Shown: positions 22,095 to 31,924 of the stretch, piece by piece
Numbering within the stretch: the stretch's first letter is position 1
Layout: every line of letters starts with the position of its first letter
From: Branchipolynoe longqiensis
Lineage: Eukaryota > Annelida > Polychaeta > Phyllodocida > Polynoidae
Reading direction: 5' to 3'
DNA length: 64,000 bases
Assembly: GCA_030323885.1 (NCBI GenBank)
Contig: CM059188.1
Span: 112,188,763 to 112,252,762, forward strand
Position numbers and translations under genes: made by a program
Notes under the pieces: generated by a model
Databases searched by the model: none
What the model saw: only the letters and a program-made list of their open reading frames with translations
What the model was told of the DNA's origin: nothing

Positions 22095-22515
22095 ACCCCC
22101 CCCCAGCCCCCCCCCCCCCCACAACTCCACCACCACCCCACCACCTCACCACCACCACCAACAACAACACCACCCACCCTACCACCCCACCCACACCCAC
22201 ACACCCCTACAACTCCACCACCACCACCCCGCACCACCACCACCACTACCCACCCACCACCCCCACTCACACCAACCCCACAAGTTCACCCCCACCCCGC
22301 ACCACCCGACCACACCACCACCTCCACCACCAAAACCACCACCCCTACCACCACCACCCCCACAAACAAACCCCACCACCACAATCCCCCACCCCAACCC
22401 TCACCCCCACCACCAACCCCACCCAACCCCACACCTCCTCCACCACCGCTATCCCCACCACCCCTACCCCTACCCCCACCACTCCCACCCCCACGCCCAC
22501 CCCTACCTCAACCCC
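22095..22515. repeat. C-rich (CCACCACC) tract
   Basis: CCACCA and CCCCAC words, nearly G-free on this strand, with C runs at 22098-22120. It borders the CpG-rich island at 22530. Confidence 0.9.
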
Positions 22516-22529
22516 CCAAGGGGGACCTG

Positions 22530-22720
22530 CCCCCGGAGCGCGCTACCTTCCGCCTCCCCAAACTATGTATCGGGTCGCCGCCGGCAGGAACCAGCAGTGA
22601 GCCGCACCGGAAGTGGGTTGTGGCGACCGGAAGTTGCGCACGAGCCCGCCGGTGGGTCGTGGCCCGCCATGGTCCCCTGAGGGTTGTGCCCACTCGGAAA
22701 GAGCCCTCGGCAGCTAGATA
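22530..22720 (-). promoter_or_regulatory. CpG-rich island with paired ETS-like sites
   Basis: Repeat-free, CpG-dense sequence with two ACCGGAAGT motifs 20 bp apart (22606-22614, 22626-22634). Paired ETS sites in CpG-rich DNA are typical of TATA-less housekeeping promoters in animals. A 77-codon minus-strand frame (22508-22741) overlaps it, but it has no recognised domain. Direction and target gene are unknown. Confidence 0.3.
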
Positions 22721-23543
22721 GATGGACAAAAAAGTAGCCACAGCGGTAGCAAATTGGCAGCGCTTAGTTCCACTTGCGAGCAGTTAATGCTGTTTTACGT
22801 GCATCTATACCAACTTACTTTGTAAGCCGTGTGCAACTCGACTCGACTCTTGGGTGGTTCGTAAACTGCAGCAATATAAAACTGCCCCAATAAATCGGGC
22901 CGTTTTTTGGATGAAGAGTAAACTTCAGTGGAGGTGGTTGTAGAAATGGGGGGTTCTTTATGTAGCAGTCACACTACGACGACAAGGGGGTGACGACAGC
23001 CCAGCGACTTAGATTTTGTGAAAACGCGACGACATATGCAAATTCGGGCCAAGTTGGACGACAATCGGGCGACATCTGGACGACATCGGGATGACAGGCG
23101 GGACGACAGTGTCTGTGTGTGTGTGTCTGTGTGTGTGACTTTGTGTCTCTGTGTGTGTCTCTATGTGTGTGTCTGTGTCTCTGTGTGTGTATCTGTGTGT
23201 GTCTGTGTGTGTGTGACTCTGTGTCTCTGTATGTGTCTCTATGTGTGTGTCTGTGTCTCTGTGTCTGTGTGTGTCGTTGAAGCGGTACCAGTTTACTTCG
23301 GTCCGATGGTAGCAGTGCACTTGCATCCACCTGGAATGAATGGGAAAAGGTGGGATTTGCAGCAAGAACAAAGCGAAACAGTGAAAAGGGAACAGGGCCC
23401 CGCCCAAGCATACAACTCCCTTGATCGGGGGGAGGAGTAAGCCCGGGAGAGAAAAAAGAGAAAAGGGTAGTATAGAGGAAAGAGAAATGAGGGTAGTTGT
23501 GGACAAAATGGGGTCCGGTCAGCAAGTGTGTGCAACTCTCGCA
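22721..23543. other. Non-coding around a GT/CT microsatellite
   Basis: 23110-23278 is a TCTGTGTGTG microsatellite. Elsewhere I see mixed sequence, including AAGCCGTGTGCAACTCGACT at 22827-22846, which recurs near 24078. No domain is seen in the overlapping frames. Confidence 0.5.
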
Positions 23544-24380
23544 CACGGCGTTATTTATAGATAGAGGAAGGCAGTGTGTTCGAGTTTCAGTATGTCTGTA
23601 CTAGGGGGCAGCAGGCGTACTACATGAAGCCGCGTTTCAATAGAAATGATGAATGGGAAAAGTTTTTTTTTTTATGAATTCCATAGAAATGAATTAAAAA
23701 GAAGGTAAGTAAACTAAGACCATAGTGTGAGGAAATGGGACCGCACATGGTAGCCTAATGGGTAGAGTGTAGGCTTCCCGTGCGGGATATCGGGAGTTCG
23801 AATCCCAGCCGAGTCAAACCAATGACTTCTAAAATTGATACTGGTCACTTCCTAGCCTGGCGCTCGGCATTAACATGATAGGACAAGGACTGGTTTGCAC
23901 AGTATCAGGATAATGTGACTACGTGGGATATCGAGTCATGGTGTTGGCGGCCTCATCTCCCAGTGGGACAGCACTATGAAGTCACCATGAATGTGCACTG
24001 TCACAAGTCTGTACCTATCCTGATATGACCTTAGATGTTGCTAGGACATAGAGGAACAATAAAGAAACCGATTTACTTTGAAGCCATGTGCAACTCGACG
24101 GCGCTATTTATTGAGGTAGGGAGGCAGTGTGTTCACGTTTCAGTATGTCTGTACTAGGGGGAAGCAGGCGCACTACATGAAGCCGCGTTTGAATAAAAGT
24201 GATGAATGGGAAAAGTTTGTATTTTTTTATGAATTCCATAGAAATGAATTAATAGGAAGGTAAGTAAACTAAGACCATAGTGTGAGGAAAAGGTGAAAAT
24301 GATTGGTCGGTTGAAGTTTTATTTTTGTATGAACTCCATATAAATGAAGGAATATGAAAGTAAGTGAACTAAGACCCGAG
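23544..24380. repeat. Direct repeats of about 190 bp flanking a SINE
   Basis: 23544-23735 and 24100-24290 are close copies of each other (shared GGCAGTGTGTTC, GTTTCAGTATGTCTGTACTA, ACATGAAGCCGCGTTT). A third partial copy (24316-24378) follows. A complete SINE-A lies between copies 1 and 2. The repeats are far longer than a SINE target-site duplication. Confidence 0.75.
23743..24060 (+). mobile_element. SINE-A, full length, head type I variant
   Basis: The head (CATGGTAGCCTAATGGGTAG) and an intact B box (GGGAGTTCGAATCCC) lead into the body and GATGTTGCTAGGACATAGAG. Confidence 0.8.
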
Positions 24381-24456
24381 TAGGCAGCCTAGCAGGTAGC
24401 ATATTGGTTCGTAATTAAATACTGTCATGGGGGGTGATGAAAATGGGAAATATTGC

Positions 24457-24528
24457 GCCTAGAGCGGGACTCGAACCTACATCTCTTTGCATTCCGGGCC
24501 AGTGTGCTAACCATTACACCACCTAGGC
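24457..24528 (-). other. tRNA-like sequence (Gln-type D arm), probably a SINE head or pseudogene
   Basis: It folds as a 7-bp acceptor stem (GCCTAGG/TCTAGGC), a D arm GTGTAATGGTTAGCAC like eukaryotic tRNA-Gln, and a T arm with TTCGAGT. The anticodon stem is broken (CTGGC/GCAAA) and the loop CCGGAAT lacks U33. A functional tRNA is therefore unlikely. Confidence 0.45.
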
Positions 24529-24786
24529 TCACTGATATCAACACACTACCCACACCTACATGTCTATGCAGCTCCTAGCCTGAGAGGTCAGTGCAGTCCA
24601 CTACACTCTTCCCCCTGGAATTGCAAGTCTTTTAATGCTTACAATTACATACATACATACATACAGGCAATGCACTTATGCATACATACACAGGGCAGGT
24701 TCAACAAGCATACAGCACTTAGCTTGTACAGGATCATGGTCACGGCAACCAGTGTCATGGGGGGTGATGAAAATGGGAAATATTGC

Positions 24787-24858
24787 GCCTAGAGCGGGAC
24801 TCAAACCCACATCTCTTTGCATTCCGGGCCAGCATGCTAACCATTACACCACCTAGGC
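24787..24858 (-). other. Second tRNA-like sequence
   Basis: Same fold and broken anticodon arm as at 24457-24528, with a further B-box change (TTTGAGT instead of TTCGAGT). Confidence 0.4.
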
Positions 24859-25061
24859 TCCCTGATATCACCACACTACCCATGCCTACCTGTCTATGTG
24901 GTTACTTGCCTGAGAGGTCAGTGCCGACTACTACTATACAATAATCGAGTAGAAAATTAGTTAAATAAATAATACCTCTTGCCCAAGATTAGTAACTGTA
25001 GAATATTATACCAACTATCATCATCATGCTGTCGGTCGCGATGCAACAAAGACTGCTTTCA

Positions 25062-25937
25062 TTACTTGACTGCCGCTCTCCATTTAGCTCTCTGCTGTGA
25101 GAGTTGCGTCCATGAGTCGGTCTTAATGTCTCTCAGCTTCAGGTTTCTCTTGATGGTATCCCTGAACCGTAGACGGGGGCGCCCTCTCTTTCTGTAGCCA
25201 GAAGACAGTTGGGAATAAAGGATCTGCTTTGGTAGCCTGTCTGATGACATCCTCATGAGGTGTCCAGTCCACCGGAGATTCTTTTTGATCAGAAGATCTT
25301 CCATAGAGGGCAGCCCCATCCGTTCGAGTATTTCCTTATTCGTCACTTTGTCCTTCCAGGTTAGCCTCATGATTGAACGCAGATGTCGCATCATGAAGGC
25401 ATGCAGCTTTTTCACCTGCCGTCTGTACACTGTCCAGGCCTCGGCTCCATATAGTAGGGTGGATAGCACGATTGGACGGTAGATCTTACCTTTGACCCGA
25501 ATGGACACATGGTGGTTGTTCCAGAGTCTCTGGCGTAGTCGGCCGAAAGATGCGCTAGCCTTGGCCATCCTCCTCTGTATCTCAGCATCAATGCGTCCAT
25601 CACTTGATATAGTGCTTCCGAGATAGGTGAATTCTGGAACAGAGTTCAGCTTGTTTCCATCAGCCATGATCTCCTCCTCTCGGGTTCTTGTAGAGTTGGG
25701 TTGGTACAGCACCTCCGTCTTCTTGATGTTAATTTTCAGGCCAAACTTCTTTGATGCATCGGAGAAAGCGTCCACTATTTTCTGGGTCTCTTCAGCAGAG
25801 TGGGCAACCAGTGCACTGTCATCTGCGAATAGTAGCTCTCTCACCAGTATCTGAGTAGTCTTGGTCTTCGCTCTGAAGTGTGCGACATTGAATAGGTCAG
25901 CGCTCTGTGTGGACTGTATATAGATGCCATCCCCCAT
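25062..25937 (-). pseudogene. LINE reverse transcriptase, C-terminal part
   Basis: It contains palm motif C, L-F-A-D-D-S-A-L-V, then Y-L-G-S-x-I-S, a thumb and the family C-terminus (Y-G-A-E-A-W-T; L-R-W-T-G-H-L-M-R-M; R-G-R-P-R-L-R). It is separated from the upstream part by a frameshift and an in-frame TGA (about 25938-25940), the latter possibly a decayed CGA. The catalytic Asp pair is intact, but the copy as a whole is dead. Confidence 0.85.
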
Positions 25938-25950
25938 GTCTCAGAAGGCC

Positions 25951-26955
25951 TCATCTAGCATTGCTGATAGGAAGATGGAGAAGAGCGTGGGGGCCAGTAC
26001 ACAACCTTGCTTGACCCCATTGGTAACCCCGAATCATTCCTGTATGTAGAGCCTCGATCATAGTTGTGAACTTCTCTGGGCATCCGTACTTCCTCAGTAG
26101 CTGCCATAGCCCGGTCCTCCCGACTGTATCAAATGCCTTAGTGAAATCGACAAATACCATGTACAGGGGTCGGTCCTGCTCAATGCACTTTTCTTGTAGC
26201 TGTCGGAGACAAAATATCATATCCACAGTGCTCCGGTTACCTCTGAAGCCACACTGTGACTCCGGAACTACACCAGGTGTTATGTGAATAGATAATCTGT
26301 TGAGTAGGATCCTGGCGAAGATCTTCCCTGCTATGGAAAGAAGAGAGATTCCTCTATAGTTCCCACAGTCTGTTCGATCACCTTTCTTGTAAATGGTTAC
26401 AATGCTGGCATCCTTCCATGCTTGGGGTACAGAACCCTCCTCCCAGGCATTGGTGATTAGTTGGTGCAGTCTGTTGAGCAGATTGTCTCCTCCATGCTTC
26501 CATACCTCGGCAGGAGTTCCATCACCCCCAGGTGCTTTGCCATCTTTCAGGCTGGTGATTGCTCTAGCCATCTCATCCATGGTTGGAATCTCATCGAGGC
26601 ATGTTTTGGTAATGCGCTGCTGGATGTTGTCCAGAGCTTCGTGATCTATGTCACCAGGGACGTTGAGTAGCTTCTGGAAGTGTTCGCTCCATCTTGCCAC
26701 AACTCTCTTGCTGTCGGAAAAGGTCTCCGTTCCATCTGTTAATTTCAGGTGAACAGGTCCCTTCTTCACAGGTCCCCACACTTCCTTCAGTCCGCTGTAG
26801 AAGCCCTTCATGTTGTTTCTGTCTGCAGCTCTCTGCAGCTCCTCTGCCTTCATTTCCCACCAGTCTGACTTCAATGCACGGGTGCATTTTTGTAGCAATC
26901 TGCAGGCATCTTTGTATGCTGCAGTGGTGGATCTAGTGTTCCTGGTCTGCAACAC
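25951..26955 (-). pseudogene. LINE reverse transcriptase, N-terminal part
   Basis: The frame holds a conserved entry segment (K-D-G-K-A-P-G-x-D-G), then Y-K-K-G-D-R-x-x-C-x-N-Y-R-G-I-S-L-L-S, a fingers/palm segment (Q-C-G-F-R-x-x-R-S-T) and palm motif A (V-D-F-T-K-A-F-D). Near 26028 a deletion with a frameshift removes about 15 residues before the N-G-V-K-Q-G motif. The frame then ends at 25951. Confidence 0.85.
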
Positions 26956-26986
26956 TCTCTGGTGGGCTATATATATATATTATATA

Positions 26987-27171
26987 TACAGTAAAACCTC
27001 TCTACACCGACCCCTCCACAGATCGACCACTCTCCTATATCAATCGCTTTATTTGGGTCCCAACAATACCATTGTAAGGATATTCTACCTCTCTAAGCCG
27101 ACCACTTCCCTAAATGGACCACTTAAAGTCGGTCCCATGGTCGGTCGATTTAGAGAGGTTTTACTGTATAT
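26987..27171. mobile_element. MITE-B copy 2
   Basis: The ends TACAGTAAAACCTCTCTA and TAGAGAGGTTTTACTGTA are perfect inverted repeats around about 150 bp. The flanking sequence is TA-rich, so TA duplications are likely (Tc1/mariner style) but cannot be proved. Confidence 0.85.
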
Positions 27172-27245
27172 ATATATATATCCAAGTGTGACTGCTATGT
27201 TCTTAGCAATGAAGTACATTTAATATAACTGGCTACTATCACTAT

Positions 27246-27421
27246 ACAGTAAAACCTTTCTAAATGGACCGACCATGGGACCGACTTTAAATGGTCAGCT
27301 TAGGGAGTTTTTATATCATTACAATGGTATTGTATGGGCGATCATTTTGGACCTAAATAGAGTGATCGATATAGGGAAGTGGTCGAACTGTGGAGGTGCT
27401 CGGTTAGAGAGGTTTTAATGT
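27246..27421. mobile_element. MITE-B copy 3, reverse orientation
   Basis: Same family as copy 2 but inverted, 75 bp away. The ends are ACAGTAAAACCTTTCTAAAT and AGAGAGGTTTTAATGTA. Confidence 0.8.
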
Positions 27422-27814
27422 ATATATTTTGCAAGAAGTTCATGTGAGCAAGGTCTAAAAACAGAACAGTCGTAAATTCTAGCAGAAGGTCTAAAATAAT
27501 TGTGGACATATTACATATATATACGGTGTCAGTTTGACTAATAATACATAGGCTGTGTTTTATCATCAATAAATCCACTTTTGCTCAAAATCAAATTCAA
27601 CTCTTAGCAGACGTTCGACGAACTCAGAGATTATTTCTTAAATTCGGGGATGAAACAGATGTTATTTTCACTGAAGCCATCCAGTGGACATGTACTACAA
27701 CGATACTAATCACCAATGAATATGCGCAGCAACTTGAGAGGAGGACTGACTTGTCATGCTCCATCCAACCTGTACACAAACACGGTGGTGCAGACGGTGC
27801 TTACCAGTAGTCTC
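27422..27814. other. No recognisable feature
   Basis: A/T-rich sequence with no gene-like ORF or repeat that I can identify. Confidence 0.5.
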
Positions 27815-28136
27815 GACCGGCCCGGTAGCCGAATCGGTAGAGCGCAGGCCTCTAGTGCGGGAGATCGGGAGTTCGGCTCCCGGTCGAGTCAAACGAATGA
27901 CTTACACAAATAATGTATGCTTGTCACTTCCTAACCTGGTGCTCAGCATTAATAGGATAGGGCAAGGACTGGTTAGCTCAGCATCAGGATAATGTGACTG
28001 AGCGGGATATTGGGTCATGCTGATTCCCCAGTGGGGCAGCACTATAAAGTCGCCATGAGGGCACACTGTCACAAATCGTTACCCGTCCTGATATGCCCTT
28101 AGATGTTGCCAAGACGTAAAACTCCAACAGCCAAAC
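27815..28136 (+). mobile_element. SINE-A, full length, head type I
   Basis: The head GGTAGCCGAATCGGTAGAGC and B box GGGAGTTCGGCTCCC are followed by the body with a small core deletion near 28020 and the end AAAACTCCAACAGCC. A second 3'-end fragment follows at 28196-28262. Confidence 0.85.
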
Positions 28137-28262
28137 CAATCACATGATATGGTTGTTTTGTTTACTACAATTGTGGGTTCAGAGAATACAGTGCTAGTCG
28201 GTACCCGTCCTGATATGATCTCAGATGTTGCCAGGGCGTAAAACTCCAACAACCAACCAGCA

Positions 28263-29007
28263 GTCTCTCTTCAGGGCAGGGGAACGCTGCAGGCTGCTGG
28301 CATTAGCGTGCATAAAACGCACACAACATATTAGTGTGCATCATCTCCCCTTCGTGTCCCCGATTGGGTTACGCTGACATTGTCTGCGCTACATGCACAG
28401 GTGGCCTCATTGTCAATGTGAATCATATTGCCTATATGAATCATGCATATGTTCATATCCAGGGAGGCGGAGAGTCATTGTTCTCATATTCCGGTATGAC
28501 TCTCCCATGAAGCGACGTTTACTGAGGTATAACTTGTTATGCAAATATTATTTAGGATGCAGCCAAACACTGATTGTCCATCTGTTGCTGATTGTCATCG
28601 TCTAGTACTAATTCTAATACAACTGCCTAGCTAATTCATGTCCGGTAGTAGGTTATGTTATTAACTCACTTGCAATGTGTTTATTGTATATCCTACTCAG
28701 TAAGCTTATTGTTTATCTACTTGTCGGTCACTCATTATCTCTGAGGTTGAACTCACTACTGCTTGTTATCCAGGCCCTGAGCACCTTGGGTAACGGCTCC
28801 ACTGCTCTAAACTATGCTATTGTCACGTGACCGCGCTCATCCCCACTATCTGCCTTACTCGCATGGATTCTTTTACTTCAATAAAGGAGGGGCCAATTTG
28901 GTCCAGCCAGAGTTTGCTCAACCAAACTTATTATCTCTGCCTTTTTAATTGTGTAATAATATAAATGATACATGCATTCATTGCTCACATCTTTGATTAT
29001 GGATTAT
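28263..29007. other. No recognisable gene
   Basis: Mixed to A/T-rich sequence. TCACGTGAC-like (28823-28831) and AATAAAGG (28881-28888) motifs lie 50 bp apart and could belong to an LTR, but I found no bounding duplication. Confidence 0.4.
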
Positions 29008-29373
29008 AGATTATAGATTGAGGTTACATAGTCCGGTGGTTTTGAGTTTCTGTCATTTTCTGAGATAAATATATTAGGTTGATTGTAATAATCAACCTCA
29101 CTTTAGTTTGAAGTGACTTTTATATTAAATGACTAACTTTTGGGTTATTTAAAGTGCAACCATACAAGATTAATTTGGGCAATCATGCCAAATCTCTGAC
29201 ACCATAGGCTTCTGCAGAAACATGTTCTATTAAATTGGCTCGGCGTTCCATTCTATGTGGTGACAAAAGTGTTATAAGTGCATCAGTGTCTAAGTTAGAT
29301 ATGTCAAATCAAATCTAGATCATTGTTTTGGTTTAGAGAAATTTGATGTTTTCATCGGACTATGCAGCTTTAA
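29008..29373 (-). mobile_element. MITE-A copy, reverse orientation
   Basis: The right end CATCGGACTATGCAGCTTTAA (29353-29373) is the intact TIR and the left end (TACATAGTCCGGTGG) is diverged. The interior matches 53159-53528 in reverse. Confidence 0.8.
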
Positions 29374-29420
29374 GGACGTAGTCATATCCTGACACTGATC
29401 CGTTTTGAAGATCCTACGTC

Positions 29421-30351
29421 TTAAAGCTGCATAGTCCGATGAAAACATCACATTTTCAAACCAAAACTATTATCTATATTTGATTGTACATATCCAACTT
29501 AGAAACTGGTGAACTTATTAAACCTTTGTCGTGACATAGAATGGCATGCTGAGGCAATTTAGTAGCAGCTGTTCTGTAGCAGCCTATGGTGTCAGAGTTT
29601 TGGCATGCATGCCAAAATAAGTTTTGCATGGATGCAAAAGATTACAAAAGATTAGAAATGATGGGAGATGTGAGGAAGAAATTAAGAGAAGGATAACAAT
29701 AGCCCGAACAACATTCTCCAAAATGTATAGAGTGTTATCATCAAGTAAGATATTAATACATACAAGGAAGCGTATTCTTCAGTGTTATGTGTGTTCTACT
29801 CTAATGTATGGGGCTGAGACATGGACAATCTCTAAGAAAATATACAAACGTTTAGCAGCATTTGAGATGTGGACTTATCGAAGGGTGATGAAAATATCAT
29901 GGACAAAGAAGATCACCAACAAAGAAGTTCTCAGAAAAATTAAAAATAAGAAACGCTTGTTTGCCACTATACAGACAAAGAAACTTATTTATTTTGGCCA
30001 CATTATTCGTCAGAGTTCAATATACCGTACATTGTTGGAAGGGAAGGTGAATGGCAGCAGAGGGAGAGGGAGACCAAGAACATCATGGTTTACAAATATT
30101 TCACAGTGGACAGGCTTGAATTATTCAGTCTATCAGAACAGCACACCATCGGGACAAGTGGAGAACCATTGCATCCAACTCAACTAGAGGACGGAACTAT
30201 TGATTGATTGATGGATGCACTTCATATATCTCAAAGGGTAGCCTCTAAAAAGTTTCTTCAACCTAGAGTAAGGTAGATAATAATGATCAACCTAATATAT
30301 TTATCTCAGAAAATGATAAAAACTCAAAACCATCGGACTATGCAACTTTAA
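29421..30351 (+). mobile_element. MITE-A copy, split by a LINE fragment
   Basis: It begins TTAAAGCTGCATAGTCCGAT (29421) and ends CATCGGACTATGCAACTTTAA (30331-30351). A 574-bp LINE fragment interrupts it at 29637-30210. With the previous copy it forms an inverted pair 47 bp apart. Confidence 0.85.
29637..30210 (+). pseudogene. LINE polymerase C-terminal fragment inserted in MITE-A
   Basis: An open frame to 30187 (about 180 codons) has Y-G-A-E-T-W-T, then a motif region (F-G-H-I-I-R-Q) and R-G-R-G-R-P-R-T-S-W, the layout of the C-terminal third of non-LTR polymerases. It is only distantly related to the LINE at 25.0 kb. It ends in TGATTGATTG repeats and is flanked by the 9-bp duplication ATGGATGCA (29628-29636, 30211-30219). 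It is a clean, 5'-truncated insertion. Confidence 0.85.
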
Positions 30352-30565
30352 GCATGTTGGATTTATAACCACAGCGAATACAATTGGGGGAATCTGGTCT
30401 AATAATTTGCCTTATACATGTAGAATCAAATTGCACCTGTTGTGCTGGAGGTCAAACAGCCATTGTCTATGACAGTAAACATGGATCGATTATTGATGGT
30501 CATAAAGGTTAGAAATCATAAGGAAGGGAATCAAATCATTGTCCTTAAAGGATTGATTTATTATA

Positions 30566-30753
30566 CAGTAAAACCTTTCAAATCGACTACCTCCACAGAT
30601 CGAACACCCCCCCCCCCTATATCGATCGCTTTATTTGGGTCCCAACAATACCATTGAAATGATATTCTAACTCCCTTACCCGACCACCTCCTTAAATAGG
30701 CCACTTAAAGTCGGTCCCATAGTCAGTCGATATAGAGAGGTTTTACTATACTT
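30566..30753. mobile_element. MITE-B copy 4
   Basis: The ends TACAGTAAAACCTTTCAAAT and ATAGAGAGGTTTTACTATAC flank an interior TATCGATCGCTTTATTTGGG as in copy 2. A C run is at 30607-30619. Confidence 0.85.
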
Positions 30754-30788
30754 TAATTAGTCAATATTGTGACTTTTTATAGTCAATA

Positions 30789-30837
30789 TTATGACCTTAG
30801 ATGCTGCGAGGACGTAAAACCGCAACAACCAACCAAC
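30789..30837 (+). mobile_element. SINE-A 3'-end fragment
   Basis: ATGACCTTAGATGCTGCGAG and AACCAACCAACG only; the rest of the SINE is absent. Confidence 0.65.
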
Positions 30838-30909
30838 GTCCACGCAATAAGCAGATCGGGGGGGGGGGGGACACATTACCAGGTCCATAATGCCATGAGT
30901 TGTATAGAA

Positions 30910-31243
30910 ACGAGCGGGACGTAGCTCAGGCGGTAGAGTGTCCACCTCTGAAGGTGTCGGTCATCCTATGGATCCCGCTCAGTGGACCCATTTGCAGTTT
31001 GGGCTATTTTCCATTCCAACCAGTGGTGCACAACTGGTTCATCAAAGGCAGTGGTATGTGCTGTCCGGTATGTGGCAAAGTGCATATAAAAGACCCCTTG
31101 CTGCTTATCAGAAAAAGTAGCCTATGTGGCAGCAACGGGTTTCCTCCAAAGAAATATGTCAGAATGACCGTATGTTTGACATCCAATAGCCGATGATACA
31201 AATATCAATGTGCTCTAGAGATGTCATTAAATAAAACAAACTT
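30910..31243 (+). mobile_element. V-SINE-like element (RUDI type)
   Basis: The head GCGGGACGTAGCTCAGGCGG is followed by the full body and the tail CATTAAATAAAACAAACTTT. This is the best-preserved copy of the family here. Confidence 0.85.
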
Positions 31244-31393
31244 TTCTTTAGCGGTATAGGACACAGCCGCAACTGTCACAACCCAGCTGACGCGCATTCC
31301 ACCACGCAGACTTCAAGCAGACTTCACGCACGCTGCACTACCCACATTACTAACACCTTGATAATTAGCCTGTGGTGGCACGAAGCCGGAGGC

Positions 31394-31686
31394 CTAAACC
31401 GGGCGCGATGGCCCAATCGATAGAGCGCGGGCCTCGCGAGTGGCAGATCGCGGGTTCGGTTCCCGGTCGAGTCAAACCAATGACATATAAAACTGATACT
31501 TGTTGCTTCCTGGCCAGGTGCTCAGCATTAATAGGATAGGGGCCATGGCTGGTTGGCATAGTGTCAGGATAATGTGACTGAGTGGGATGTTGGGTAGTAG
31601 TGCTGATTTCCCAGTGAGGTAGCACTATAAAGTCATCATAAGTGCGCATTGTCACAAGTCGGTACTCGTCCTGATATGACCATAGC
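31394..31686 (+). mobile_element. SINE-A, nearly complete, head type I
   Basis: The head GGGCGCGATGGCCCAATCGA and B box GGTTCGGTTCCC lead into the body as far as CTGATATGACCATAG, where it abuts an inverted partial copy. Confidence 0.85.
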
Positions 31687-31847
31687 CACATTATCCTGAT
31701 ACTGTGCTAACCTGTCCTTCTATCATATTAATGCCGAGTGCTAAGCTAGGTAGTGACAAGTATCAATTTTATAAAGTCATTGGTTTGACTCGACCGGGGA
31801 CCAAACTCCCGATCTCCCGCACGCGAAGCCTGCTACCGCGTCCGGTG
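31684..31847 (-). mobile_element. SINE-A 5' half, inverted against the previous copy
   Basis: It starts in the core (CCACATTATCCTGATACTGT) and runs through the head (complement of GGTAGCAGGCTTCGCGTGCG). It joins the plus-strand copy without any spacer. Confidence 0.8.
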
Positions 31848-31924
31848 CTCGATGGGATACTGATGGGTGGCTTTGGTAAGTCTCATTACCAAAGTGCTAA
31901 TTAAATGTCCACCCCTCTCCCGGG

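Larger units (their letters stand above)
24423..24945 (-). repeat. Duplicated unit of about 190 bp containing a tRNA-like sequence
   Basis: 24423-24610 and 24752-24945 share GTCATGGGGGGTGATGAAAA, a tRNA-like 72-mer on the minus strand, and CCTGAGAGGTCAGTGC. They are separated by a short unique piece with (ACAT)n. Confidence 0.75.
25018..26968 (-). mobile_element. 5'-truncated LINE (non-LTR retrotransposon)
   Basis: About 1.95 kb on the minus strand covers the reverse transcriptase and C-terminal region. It ends in a short 3' UTR and an ATGATGAT tail (25018-25028 on this strand reads ATCATCATCATG). The endonuclease and ORF1 are missing. Partial copies lie at 9755 and 13918. The exact LINE clade is not assigned. 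Confidence 0.85.
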
